Positions 26,218 to 34,034 of a stretch of 64,000 nt of DNA are shown in pieces. How positions within the stretch are numbered: position 1 is the first letter of the stretch; every line of letters starts with the position of its first letter. Under the pieces are notes generated by a model. The model saw only the letters and a list, made by a program, of their open reading frames with translations, had not been told where the DNA came from and searched no databases. The DNA comes from UBA7239 sp964509075 (GTDB lineage Bacteria; Pseudomonadota; Gammaproteobacteria; Pseudomonadales; UBA7239), in contig CAZDWC010000008.1 of the NCBI GenBank assembly GCA_964509075.1, forward strand, positions 62,001-126,000, written 5' to 3'. The translations under genes were made by a program, and so were the position numbers.

Positions 26218-26664
26218 CTAGAAGGAAATCGTGGCGATTTCATCCGGCAGCTCGAACTCACCGCTGACGGCGGCATCGAGACATTGCTGCCAGTTCTCTT
26301 CGCTCCACAGTTCGAATTTCTTGCCCTGTCCAACCAGAATCAGTTTCTTGTCGAGCTGCGCGTATTTGCGCAGCGACGGTGGCAACAGGATGCGGCCATT
26401 GCCGTCCAGCTCCAGCTCGCTGGCATACCCGAGCAGCAGGCGCTGGATTCGCCGCACGCCTGGGTTGGTGCTCGGCAGGGCTTCCAGCTGCGCCTCGAGT
26501 GTCTGCCAGACCGGCAGGGGATAAATACGCAGGCAGGTGTCCTGGATGTCGATAGTCGCCACCAGCTGGCCACGACACAGCTCAGCCAGTACCTCACGGT
26601 ACTTGGCCGGGATCGCCAATCGACCTTTGGGGTCGAGATGGATTTCCGCTATGCCTCTGAACAT
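26218..26664 (-). CDS. mraZ: Transcriptional regulator MraZ
   Basis: AbrB-like DNA-binding protein, 148 aa, first gene of the dcw cluster and autorepressor of its promoter in E. coli. It starts MFRGIAEIHLDPKGRLAIPAKYR and contains the second swapped-hairpin repeat ELDGNGRILLPPSLRKYA, the two DxKGR/DGNGR DNA-binding repeats of the family. I chose the ATG at 26664 by homology; the in-frame extension upstream would run through the operator. Four matching operator repeats lie directly upstream. Confidence 0.95.
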   Translation of the reverse strand: MFRGIAEIHLDPKGRLAIPAKYREVLAELCRGQLVATIDIQDTCLRIYPLPVWQTLEAQLEALPSTNPGVRRIQRLLLGYASELELDGNGRILLPPSLRKYAQLDKKLILVGQGKKFELWSEENWQQCLDAAVSGEFELPDEIATISF

Positions 26665-26693
26665 GCCCGCCTGTTGCTCCACCGTGAACCGCA

Positions 26694-26733
26694 GCGAACC
26701 CAATATTCACCACTTTGGCCCACTTTCCACCAC
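26694..26733 (-). promoter_or_regulatory. MraZ operator: four 10-bp-spaced repeats
   Basis: On the minus strand four consecutive 10-bp units begin GTGGTGGAAA, GTGGGCCAAA, GTGGTGAATA and TTGGGTTCGC. The 10-bp period with a TGGG-like start in each unit is the known arrangement of MraZ boxes (TGGGN plus five free bases). They lie between the probable -10 box and the mraZ ATG, so bound MraZ would block the transcript start. Confidence 0.85.
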
Positions 26734-26741
26734 GAAGGCAC

Positions 26742-26768
26742 ACTATAGACGCAGAAAATCCTTGTCAA
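26742..26768 (-). promoter_or_regulatory. Main dcw cluster promoter (Pmra-like)
   Basis: On the minus strand a perfect -35 TTGACA (26763-26768) is followed after 15 bases by TATAGT (26742-26747). The spacer is short, but the predicted transcript start (near 26735) falls exactly at the edge of the MraZ repeats, which supports the assignment. It would drive mraZ to ftsZ, with no other clear terminator inside the cluster. Confidence 0.6.
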
Positions 26769-26780
26769 GCGAGACGATCA

Positions 26781-26909
26781 CACTTTGCAGGCATATCCCG
26801 GCAAAGTGCGGGAAGATGTCGACAACATGCTGACATCTTCCAATTTGACAAAAACCATTCAAATCATGGAAATGCAAGCCAAACCTAAAGTAAAACCTTA
26901 GGTTTGGCT
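26781..26909. other. Three consecutive inverted repeats upstream of the dcw promoter
   Basis: The gap between the rnpB 3' end and the mraZ promoter holds three perfect inverted repeats: CACTTTGC/GCAAAGTG (26781-26788 and 26801-26808), GAAGATGTC/GACATCTTC (26812-26820 and 26832-26840) and AGCCAAACCTAA/TTAGGTTTGGCT (26877-26888 and 26898-26909). None has a clear T run after it, so they are not standard terminators. They could be operators, REP-like remnants or structures in an rnpB read-through transcript. Confidence 0.6.
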
Positions 26910-26972
26910 GCTTTGAGGCTATGTTGCAGGAGGGAAATGAGAGAAAAAGTTCTAACGAGGCAGAAAAAAGAT

Positions 26973-27321
<349 letters not shown>

Positions 27322-27401
27322 GCAGCAAGGTTAACGATATTGCCCGCGATGAACAAGTTTTACCCGCTGGCAACCTGCGCACAACCAGACGAATCGGTAA
27401 A

Positions 27402-27989
27402 ATGCCCGCCTTATCTCTACTCGGGGTATCCCGTTTGCCCGCAACCCAGCTCCACCCTTGGTTCAGTGAAGACCAGCTGTCCTACGCCCATTGCCCCTTG
27501 CCGTGGCGGATGTGGCTCTTCGACCGCAGCTCGCTGACCTTGCGGCTGCAGAGACACAGCAACGGCCAGTTCTCGGTGCAGCGCCTGCGACAGGGCTGGC
27601 AACGCCCACGACTGGATGAAGCCAAGGCCCTGGACATAGCGCCCCACCAACTCGCCCTGATTCGCGAAGTACTGCTCTGCGGCCACGGCCAGCCGTGGGT
27701 TTATGCCCGCAGCGTGCTGCCACTCGCCACGTTGAGCGGTTCACTGCGACACCTGCGCCGGCTAGACAACCGTCCACTCGGGCAACTGCTGTTCAGCAAT
27801 CCCGACATTACGCGCGGTCCTATCGCTGCTGCGCGCTGGCCCGTTGACATGCTGCCTGCCAACTTGCGCAGGGAAACAGGCTCACCGCTCTGGGCCCGCC
27901 GCTCGGTCTTTCAACATCGGCAGGGCGGCATACTGGTCACTGAGGTATTCCTGCACGCCATGTTTCAGCATTCTGCACAGCAGAAATAA
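27402..27989 (+). CDS. ubiC: Chorismate lyase UbiC
   Basis: Splits chorismate into 4-hydroxybenzoate and pyruvate, the first committed step of ubiquinone synthesis, in the cytoplasm. 195 aa, a little longer than E. coli UbiC (165 aa), mainly through an N-terminal extension. The family core is clear: REVLLCGHGQPWVYARSVLP (about 88-107), then LSGSLRHLRRL, RPLGQLLF, WARRSVF and the C-terminal GILVTEVFLHAM. The ATG at 27402 has no strong ribosome binding site (GGTAAA), but all conserved sequence lies after it. It is divergent from rnpB, with only about 80 bases between them. ubiA is not next to it in this window. Confidence 0.9.
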   Translation: MPALSLLGVSRLPATQLHPWFSEDQLSYAHCPLPWRMWLFDRSSLTLRLQRHSNGQFSVQRLRQGWQRPRLDEAKALDIAPHQLALIREVLLCGHGQPWVYARSVLPLATLSGSLRHLRRLDNRPLGQLLFSNPDITRGPIAAARWPVDMLPANLRRETGSPLWARRSVFQHRQGGILVTEVFLHAMFQHSAQQK

Positions 27990-27997
27990 CGCGCAAT

Positions 27998-28025
27998 AAA
28001 AAAGAGCGCCGAGGCGCTCTTTTTT
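27998..28025. terminator. Bidirectional terminator (ubiC / P450)
   Basis: A6, stem GAGCGCC (28004-28010), 2-base loop, stem GGCGCTC (28013-28019), T6. It lies 8 bases after the ubiC stop and 28 bases before the end of the converging P450 gene, so it serves both. Confidence 0.9.
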
Positions 28026-28052
28026 ACATCAACTTTCGTTCAGGACACGCAC

Positions 28053-29267
28053 TCAAGCATGCGGTTTGAACTTGATGGTGACCTTGCCCCAACCGGACAA
28101 ATGCTCGCCATAAAGACGCTCGCACTGTTCTTCCACGGTGTCGAAATCGCCTACTGCCTTGAGAATTTCTTCAACCAGAATGCAGCCCATCATCACACCC
28201 AGGTGCATGCCAAGACATTTGTGGCCACCGTGACCGAACATCAGGGATTTTTCGGTGGGCTGGCGATACATATCGAACTGATCCGGATTGGTATAAACCG
28301 TTTCATCACGCTCGGCTGATGCATAGATGAACAACAACGGCTGGCCGGCCTTGACCTGAGCACCATTCAGATCAAAATCTTTCTTGGCCACACGCGCCAG
28401 CATATTGGTCGGTTGATCATAGCGTGCTGTTTCCAGAAAAGCCTTGCGCGCCAGATCGAACTTGCCTTCGGCCACTTCTTTCAAAACGGCGGCTTTCTGC
28501 TCGGGGTTGTGCTGCAGGTTCCAAAAAGTTCCCGCCACCGTGATCGGCGTCGTTTCCGAACCAACCACCAACAACGAAAACAGATAGAACATCATTTCTT
28601 CATCGCTCAGCGAACGACCATCAACGCTCGCCTCAAGAAAAATCTTGGTGTAGCGCTGCGCAAGAGCGGGATTGGTGCGCAATTCATGTACATATTGACC
28701 AAAATACCCGAACAGCTGGCCGGCCGCCGCCTGATTGCGTTCGGAACCGCCACCCACCTGACCTTCTTCGCGGTGCAACATGTCATCAATCAGAGCACGC
28801 CATTTTTCTGCATCTTCACGCGGCAGCCCCAAGTTATAACCCGCATTGATACAGGTAACGCGGTTTGACAAATCACTGTACACATCGAACTGACCTTTTT
28901 TCAGCAGCGGCGCCAATAATTCGCGCGTCAATTCACGTAAGCGCTGCTCACTCTCCCGCACACCTTCGGGAGTGAATTCGTGACGAATCAAGCCGCGCCA
29001 TTTACGGTGCTCAGGTGCATCCATGGTCATAAACGTGGCTGGCACAGGCTCACCCAGCAATACCTGACCTGGCGTCTGGCCTTTGGTGAACGTACAGTTC
29101 TCATCCACCTTGGCACTGGCATCCCAGATATCCTGAAAACGTGCCAGTGCCCAGGCGTTGTATTTCGGAATGAAATGCGGCTTGCCTTCCTTGCGCATGG
29201 CGGCGTACATCGGGTACGGATCCTTCATGGCTGCATGTGAATAGGGATCGTAGTCAATCGTGCTCAT
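28053..29267 (-). CDS. Cytochrome P450 (bacterial soluble class I type)
   Basis: Soluble haem monooxygenase of 404 aa. The I-helix oxygen-activation motif appears as VGSETT (about 235-240, with Glu in the acidic position), the K-helix ExxR as ETAR (279-282), and the haem loop as FGHGGHKCLG with the axial Cys351. Such enzymes need a ferredoxin and a reductase; neither is in the window. Substrate cannot be predicted; relatives hydroxylate fatty acids, terpenoids or steroids. Start ATG 29267 follows GGAGAC at good spacing; a longer in-frame extension is not supported. It stands alone on the minus strand beside a gene block that in Pseudomonas begins with prmA. Confidence 0.92.
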   Translation of the reverse strand: MSTIDYDPYSHAAMKDPYPMYAAMRKEGKPHFIPKYNAWALARFQDIWDASAKVDENCTFTKGQTPGQVLLGEPVPATFMTMDAPEHRKWRGLIRHEFTPEGVRESEQRLRELTRELLAPLLKKGQFDVYSDLSNRVTCINAGYNLGLPREDAEKWRALIDDMLHREEGQVGGGSERNQAAAGQLFGYFGQYVHELRTNPALAQRYTKIFLEASVDGRSLSDEEMMFYLFSLLVVGSETTPITVAGTFWNLQHNPEQKAAVLKEVAEGKFDLARKAFLETARYDQPTNMLARVAKKDFDLNGAQVKAGQPLLFIYASAERDETVYTNPDQFDMYRQPTEKSLMFGHGGHKCLGMHLGVMMGCILVEEILKAVGDFDTVEEQCERLYGEHLSGWGKVTIKFKPHA

Positions 29268-29375
29268 GCTGAGTCTCCGCTGGGTAAAGACATGTTTGAA
29301 TGATGGTGTCTGCCATCGCCGGCGCATTGTGCCCCAACTGTATGCACTCGGCCATACCGCAAGGCCTGCATTCAA

Positions 29376-29388
29376 CTACTGTCAGTAG
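29376..29388. promoter_or_regulatory. Operator-like palindrome in the P450 / DUF3426 divergent region
   Basis: CTACTG-T-CAGTAG is a perfect 13-bp palindrome with one central base, 108 bases upstream of the P450 start. Short odd palindromes like this are typical binding sites of TetR-family dimers, but no regulator gene is nearby. The rest of the 291-bp gap (29268-29558) shows no convincing promoter, RNA or further repeat. Confidence 0.45.
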
Positions 29389-29558
29389 ATCTTTTGTCGC
29401 AAGTCAAACTTACAGCGCCAGAAGGTGATGACGGCAGCTGTTGCGACATGCGACACAGACGAGCCAACAAAGCCGGGAATATACTTCGCTTCCAAACCTG
29501 CCTAGACTACGCGGATTGAACAGCCACCGTGCGAACCGGCAGGGATCAAGGACACGCA

Positions 29559-30941
29559 ATGAGCAAGATGGTAACGCGCTGCCCGCAGTGCCAGACCTCT
29601 TTCAAGGTCACTGAAGAACACCTGAAAATTGCCAACGGCGCCGTGCGCTGCGGCTCCTGCCTGCATGTGTTTCAGGCGCGTCAACACTGGGTCAACCCCG
29701 ACCAGCCAACCACCCCGCCCGCCAGCACCGCACTGCAAGCAGCATTGACCGGACAAACCAAGGCAGCACCGCCTGCCGAAACACCGAAAGCCACTGGCAA
29801 ATTCGTGTTCGACCAGTCCGCCATCGACAACAGTTCCGCCGAGCAGCTGCTGGAGACACCGGATGAGCGCATTCCGGAAACCACCCTGACACGCGCCCAC
29901 CAGAAAAAAATTGATGATATCGGCGATGAAGATCGCATCAGCGACGATTTGTATTTTGACGACGATGAACCGGCCATCCAGCCGGCGGCAAAGCCTGCCG
30001 AGAGCGAATTCGGCGACCCCGACGACGATTACAGCGCCTTGTTTGATGAAGTGGCCAGCAGTGGCGAAAGCGAAGACTTTGATGCCCTGCTCAATGGCGA
30101 TTTCAACGATCTCGACAATCTGGACAATTTCAATCTGCCGGGCGAGAACAATGCGCCCTCGGATGAATCCTGGGCCAAGGAACTTCTCTCTGCACTTGAA
30201 AAAGAAGAAGCTCCGCCCGAAGTCGATCTCAGCCAGGTAGAAGACGGTCGCGAACTGCTGATGGACTTCACCAATCCGGTGGATGTCGACGCCGCACGCC
30301 GTGATCTTGGTCTGGACAAGGCCGATCCGTTTGCTGCACGCGAACTGACTGCAACCGGACGGCAACGCGCCGTGAGCAGCCAACGTGCCGACATGATTGC
30401 GCATATAGAACCCGCGCCCGTCGAGCTGCTGGCACCGCAATACCAGCGCAATACAGACTGGAAGTCACAACTGGTGTGGGCTGGCAGTGCCTGCGCGCTT
30501 GTTCTTCTGGCGCTGGCACAACACGTCTTTTTTCACTTCGAGCAGCTAGCGCAATCGGAAAGCACACGGCCTGCACTGCAAACCTTGTGCGGCATTGTCC
30601 GCTGCCAATTACCTGCAGCAGAAGACTGGCGCCATATCAAGATTTCCAACCTGGTCGTTCGCCAGCACCCCAAAACACCCGATGGACTGGCGGTAGATGC
30701 CATCCTCTTCAACCCGACCAACCGCGAGCTGCCCTTTCCGAAACTGGAGCTGTATTTCAACGATATGGAGCAGCTGCCCATCGCCAGTCGCCGCTTTCCG
30801 CCTGCCGAATATCTGGCTGGCGAGCTGACAGGTAAAACCCTGATGCCACCCGGCCGCCCGGTTCACATCGCCTTTGAAATCGTCAATCCAGGCGATGCCG
30901 CCGTCAACTGGAGCCTTCAGGTGGCTCGCCAGGCAGAGTAA
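29559..30941 (+). CDS. Zinc-ribbon and DUF3426 domain membrane protein
   Basis: 460 aa protein of unknown function. An N-terminal zinc ribbon (CPQC at 8-11, CGSC at 31-34, the MJ0042-type finger) is followed by about 260 acidic, low-complexity residues rich in D, E, N and S. Then come one transmembrane helix (about 304-325, LVWAGSACALVLLALAQHVFF) and a C-terminal DUF3426 domain of about 130 residues, probably periplasmic. The ATG at 29559 has AAGGA six bases upstream. In Pseudomonas the same protein sits between prmA and dusB; here prmA is absent. It is followed after 7 bases by dusB and so is likely co-transcribed with dusB and fis. Confidence 0.9.
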   Translation: MSKMVTRCPQCQTSFKVTEEHLKIANGAVRCGSCLHVFQARQHWVNPDQPTTPPASTALQAALTGQTKAAPPAETPKATGKFVFDQSAIDNSSAEQLLETPDERIPETTLTRAHQKKIDDIGDEDRISDDLYFDDDEPAIQPAAKPAESEFGDPDDDYSALFDEVASSGESEDFDALLNGDFNDLDNLDNFNLPGENNAPSDESWAKELLSALEKEEAPPEVDLSQVEDGRELLMDFTNPVDVDAARRDLGLDKADPFAARELTATGRQRAVSSQRADMIAHIEPAPVELLAPQYQRNTDWKSQLVWAGSACALVLLALAQHVFFHFEQLAQSESTRPALQTLCGIVRCQLPAAEDWRHIKISNLVVRQHPKTPDGLAVDAILFNPTNRELPFPKLELYFNDMEQLPIASRRFPPAEYLAGELTGKTLMPPGRPVHIAFEIVNPGDAAVNWSLQVARQAE

Positions 30942-30948
30942 CTGCGGT

Positions 30949-31959
30949 ATGTGGCAGATTGGTCCACACGCCATGACGTCCCGCGTACTGCTGGCACCCA
31001 TGGCCGGTGTCAGTGACCTGCCGTTTCGCCAGTTATGCCGACAGTTTGGCGCTGCATTGACGACAGGCGAAATGGTGACGGCCCAGCAGCAACTCTGGAG
31101 CAGCCGCAAGAGCGGCTTGCGTCTTTCCGGCCTGCACGCCGAAACCGAGCCGCGATCCGTTCAGATTGCCGGCAGCGAGCCGGCCTTGATGGCCGATGCC
31201 GCACGCGCCTGCGTCGAGCGCGGCGCTCAAATCATTGACATCAACATGGGCTGCCCGGCCAAGAAAGTTTGCCGAAAGGCAGCGGGATCCGCCTTGCTGC
31301 GCGATGAACCTCTGGTAGCTGCCATTCTCTCCGCCGTGACCCGAGCGGTGGACGTGCCGGTTACCCTGAAAATTCGCACTGGCTGGTGTCCGGATACGCG
31401 CAACGCCGTGCAGGTTGCGCGCATGGCCGAAGATTGCGGCATACAGGCGCTGGCTGTTCACGGCCGCACGCGTGCCTGCGGATACCACCAGCCAGCGGAA
31501 TACGCTACCATTGCCGACCTTGTTTCGCGGGTGCGCATCCCGGTAATTGCCAACGGCGATATCACCTCGGCAGAACAGGCACTGCATGTGCTGCGCCAGA
31601 CTGGCGCCTGCGCTGTCATGATAGGCCGCGCGGCACATGGTCAGCCCTGGCTGCTACGGGAAGTCGCCCGCACACTGGCCGGCGAACCGCATACGCCAAT
31701 GAGCACACGCGAACAGGCAGAGATTGTCTTGCAACACCTGCACGCCATTCACACGTTCTACGGAGCAGGTGACGGCGTTAAGATGGCGCGCAAACACATG
31801 GTCTGGTATGGCCAGCAACTGGGCATACCGTCCAGCTGGCGCGGCCAGTTCAACCAGTTGCCGGAGGCACAGCAACAAATTGACGCCACGCGCGCCCTGT
31901 TTGCTGTACACCGTTACACCGGCAACTACACGAATACTGTCGAGGAAAGGGCTGCATGA
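30949..31959 (+). CDS. dusB: tRNA-dihydrouridine synthase DusB
   Basis: FMN-dependent reductase that converts specific uridines in tRNA D-loops to dihydrouridine. 336 aa. Characteristic stretches: LLAPMAGVSDLPFR, QIIDINMGCPAKKVCRKAAGS with the catalytic cysteine, VTLKIRTGW, HGRTRACGY, VIANGDITS and ALMIGRAA-like VMIGRAAHGQPW. Start ATG 30949 lies 7 bases after the previous stop and gives the short N-terminus before the barrel (MWQIGPHAM), as in E. coli. dusB-fis is a widely conserved gammaproteobacterial pair; here they overlap by 4 bases (ATGA). Confidence 0.95.
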   Translation: MWQIGPHAMTSRVLLAPMAGVSDLPFRQLCRQFGAALTTGEMVTAQQQLWSSRKSGLRLSGLHAETEPRSVQIAGSEPALMADAARACVERGAQIIDINMGCPAKKVCRKAAGSALLRDEPLVAAILSAVTRAVDVPVTLKIRTGWCPDTRNAVQVARMAEDCGIQALAVHGRTRACGYHQPAEYATIADLVSRVRIPVIANGDITSAEQALHVLRQTGACAVMIGRAAHGQPWLLREVARTLAGEPHTPMSTREQAEIVLQHLHAIHTFYGAGDGVKMARKHMVWYGQQLGIPSSWRGQFNQLPEAQQQIDATRALFAVHRYTGNYTNTVEERAA

Positions 31960-32267
31960 GCGCACCAGACACTGCACTGCGGGTTGTGACACCACAAACG
32001 GTGATTGCACAGGATCGCACTGACAGCCAGTTGTCCGGCCAGCAGACCATACGCGATTGCGTGGAACGCGCCATGCGCAATTATTTCAGCCACCTTGACG
32101 GCCATGATGTAAAGGACGTCTACCAGATGGTGCTGGCCGAAGTAGAGACACCGCTACTGGAAGTTGTGCTGGAATACACGCGCAACAACCAGTCACGCGC
32201 AGCCGAAGTGCTGGGACTGAACCGCGGCACCCTGCGCAAGAAATTGAAACAGTACGGCATGCTGTAA
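31956..32267 (+). CDS. fis: DNA-binding protein Fis
   Basis: Small nucleoid-associated protein (103 aa) that bends DNA and activates stable-RNA promoters in E. coli. The C-terminal half carries the Fis helix-turn-helix (TRNNQSRAAEVLGLNRGTLRKKL in the last 30 residues) and the central dimer helices (QTIRDCVERAMRNYF, DVYQMVLAEVE). The N-terminal arm is divergent, as usual outside enterobacteria. The start overlaps the dusB stop as ATGA, with translation probably coupled. A terminator follows 20 bases after the stop. Confidence 0.95.
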   Translation: MSAPDTALRVVTPQTVIAQDRTDSQLSGQQTIRDCVERAMRNYFSHLDGHDVKDVYQMVLAEVETPLLEVVLEYTRNNQSRAAEVLGLNRGTLRKKLKQYGML

Positions 32268-32286
32268 TGCAGCAGCAGGCAATCAG

Positions 32287-32308
32287 GGAGGCGAAGGCCT
32301 CCTTTTTT
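32287..32308 (+). terminator. Rho-independent terminator after fis
   Basis: GGAGGC (32287-32292), loop GAAG, GCCTCC (32297-32302), then six T. It closes the DUF3426-dusB-fis transcription unit and separates it from purH. The 77 bases between here and purH are AT-rich and probably contain the purH promoter, but I cannot fix the boxes. Confidence 0.85.
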
Positions 32309-32385
32309 GTTTAATCGCATTTTTATTTAATCGAAAGTGATCCCGTCATACGTCTTGTCCACCTGAAGCAGTAAAGAGAGCCACC

Positions 32386-33957
32386 ATGTCCAGTATCACC
32401 CCCGTTCGCCGCGCCCTGATTTCCGTTTCCGACAAAACCGGCATTGTCGAATTTGCCCGCGCACTGACATTGCGTGACGTGGAGTTGCTCTCCACCGGCG
32501 GCACCTACAAATTGCTGCGCGACAACGGCATCGCAGTGATCGAAGTCTCCGAACACACCGGTTTTCCGGAAATGATGGATGGCCGCGTCAAAACACTGCA
32601 CCCGAAAATCCACGGCGGCATTCTCGGCCGTCGTGGTCAGGATGATGCCGTGATGTCAGAACACGGCATCGCACCGATTGATCTGATCATCGTCAATCTG
32701 TATCCCTTTGCAGCCACGGTCGCCAAACCGGGCTGCTCACTGGAAGATGCCATTGAAAATATCGACATCGGCGGCCCGACCATGGTGCGCGCTGCCGCAA
32801 AGAATCACGAACACGTTGCCATTGTTGTCAACACCAGTGATTACGGCCGCGTACTGGAAACTCTCGACAACGAGCAGGGGCTGCCGCACAGCCTGCGTTT
32901 CGATCTCGCCGTGAAAGCCTTCGAACACACAGCACAATACGATGGCATGATCGCCAATTATCTCGGTGCACGCCTCGGCGACAGCACGGAAAAATTTCCA
33001 CGCACCTTCAATTCACAACTGATCAAGGCACAGGATCTGCGCTATGGCGAGAACCCTCACCAGAGCGCAGCATTTTATGTAGAGGCCAATCCACGCGAAG
33101 TCAGCATTGCCACAGCAAAACAATTGCAAGGCAAGGAGCTCTCCTACAACAATATTGCCGACACTGACGCGGCTCTGGAATGCGTGAAAAGCTTTGTCAA
33201 ACCGGCATGCGTGATCGTCAAACACGCCAACCCTTGTGGCGTTGCGGTTTCGCTGGACGGCATCCGCACAGCATACGATCTCGCCTACGCCACCGATCCG
33301 GAATCCGCGTTCGGCGGCATCATCGCCTTCAACCGCGAACTGGATGAATCCACGGCACAAGCCATTATTGATCGCCAGTTTGTGGAAGTGATCATTGCGC
33401 CAAAAGTATCCGATGTTGCGCTCGAGATCCTGTCCGCCAAGCAGAACATCCGCGTGCTGGAATGTGGCGAGTGGAGTGAAAACCGCATCGCACAACTGGA
33501 CTGGAAACGCGTCAACGGCGGCCTGCTGGTGCAGGATCTCGACACCGGCATGATCAAGGACAGCGACCTCAAGGTAGTGACCAAACGCGCACCCACCGAA
33601 GCGGAAATCCACGACCTGATCTTTGCCTGGAAAGTGGCGAAATACGTCAAGTCCAATGCGATCGTCTATGCCAGAAATCGCCAGACTATCGGTGTCGGCG
33701 CAGGACAGATGAGTCGCGTCAATTCTGCGCGCATCGCCGCTATCAAGGCCGAGCATGCCGGTTTGCAAGTCGCTGGCTCAGTGATGGCCTCCGACGCGTT
33801 CTTCCCGTTCCGCGATGGCATCGACAACGCGGCAAAAGTCGGCATTCAATGCGTGATTCAACCCGGTGGCTCGATGCGCGATGAAGAAGTGATCGCCGCC
33901 GCCGACGAACACGGCATGGCGATGGTGTTTACCGGCATGCGGCATTTCCGTCACTGA
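32386..33957 (+). CDS. purH: Bifunctional AICAR formyltransferase / IMP cyclohydrolase PurH
   Basis: Catalyses the last two steps of de novo IMP synthesis. 523 aa. The N-terminal IMP cyclohydrolase (MGS-like) domain begins RRALISVSDKTGIVEFARAL and includes LLSTGGTYKLLRDNGI and MMDGRVKTLHPKIHGGIL. The C-terminal transformylase holds VIVKHANPCGVAV with the Lys-His active-site pair and ends in FPFRDGIDNAAKVG, IQPGGSMRDEEVI and FTGMRHFRH. Start ATG 32386 follows AGAG. purD follows after a palindromic element; the pair is conserved in this order in many gammaproteobacteria. Confidence 0.97.
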   Translation: MSSITPVRRALISVSDKTGIVEFARALTLRDVELLSTGGTYKLLRDNGIAVIEVSEHTGFPEMMDGRVKTLHPKIHGGILGRRGQDDAVMSEHGIAPIDLIIVNLYPFAATVAKPGCSLEDAIENIDIGGPTMVRAAAKNHEHVAIVVNTSDYGRVLETLDNEQGLPHSLRFDLAVKAFEHTAQYDGMIANYLGARLGDSTEKFPRTFNSQLIKAQDLRYGENPHQSAAFYVEANPREVSIATAKQLQGKELSYNNIADTDAALECVKSFVKPACVIVKHANPCGVAVSLDGIRTAYDLAYATDPESAFGGIIAFNRELDESTAQAIIDRQFVEVIIAPKVSDVALEILSAKQNIRVLECGEWSENRIAQLDWKRVNGGLLVQDLDTGMIKDSDLKVVTKRAPTEAEIHDLIFAWKVAKYVKSNAIVYARNRQTIGVGAGQMSRVNSARIAAIKAEHAGLQVAGSVMASDAFFPFRDGIDNAAKVGIQCVIQPGGSMRDEEVIAAADEHGMAMVFTGMRHFRH

Positions 33958-33964
33958 TCCCCTC

Positions 33965-34006
33965 ACCCGGCGCTTTGCGCCACCCTGTCCCGCCAGCGGG
34001 ATAGGG
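33965..34006. repeat. REP-like double hairpin between purH and purD
   Basis: Two hairpins in tandem: GGCGC-TTT-GCGCC (33969-33981) and CCCTGTCCCGC-CA-GCGGGATAGGG (33983-34006, one G-U pair in 11). The CCCTCACCC...CCCGCCAGCGGGAtAGGG style is, from memory, typical of dispersed palindromes in gammaproteobacterial intergenic DNA. It fills most of the 77-bp purH-purD gap and could set the purH:purD transcript ratio. Confidence 0.7.
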
Positions 34007-34034
34007 AATGCAAAAATACACAGGAGGCAAGCAC

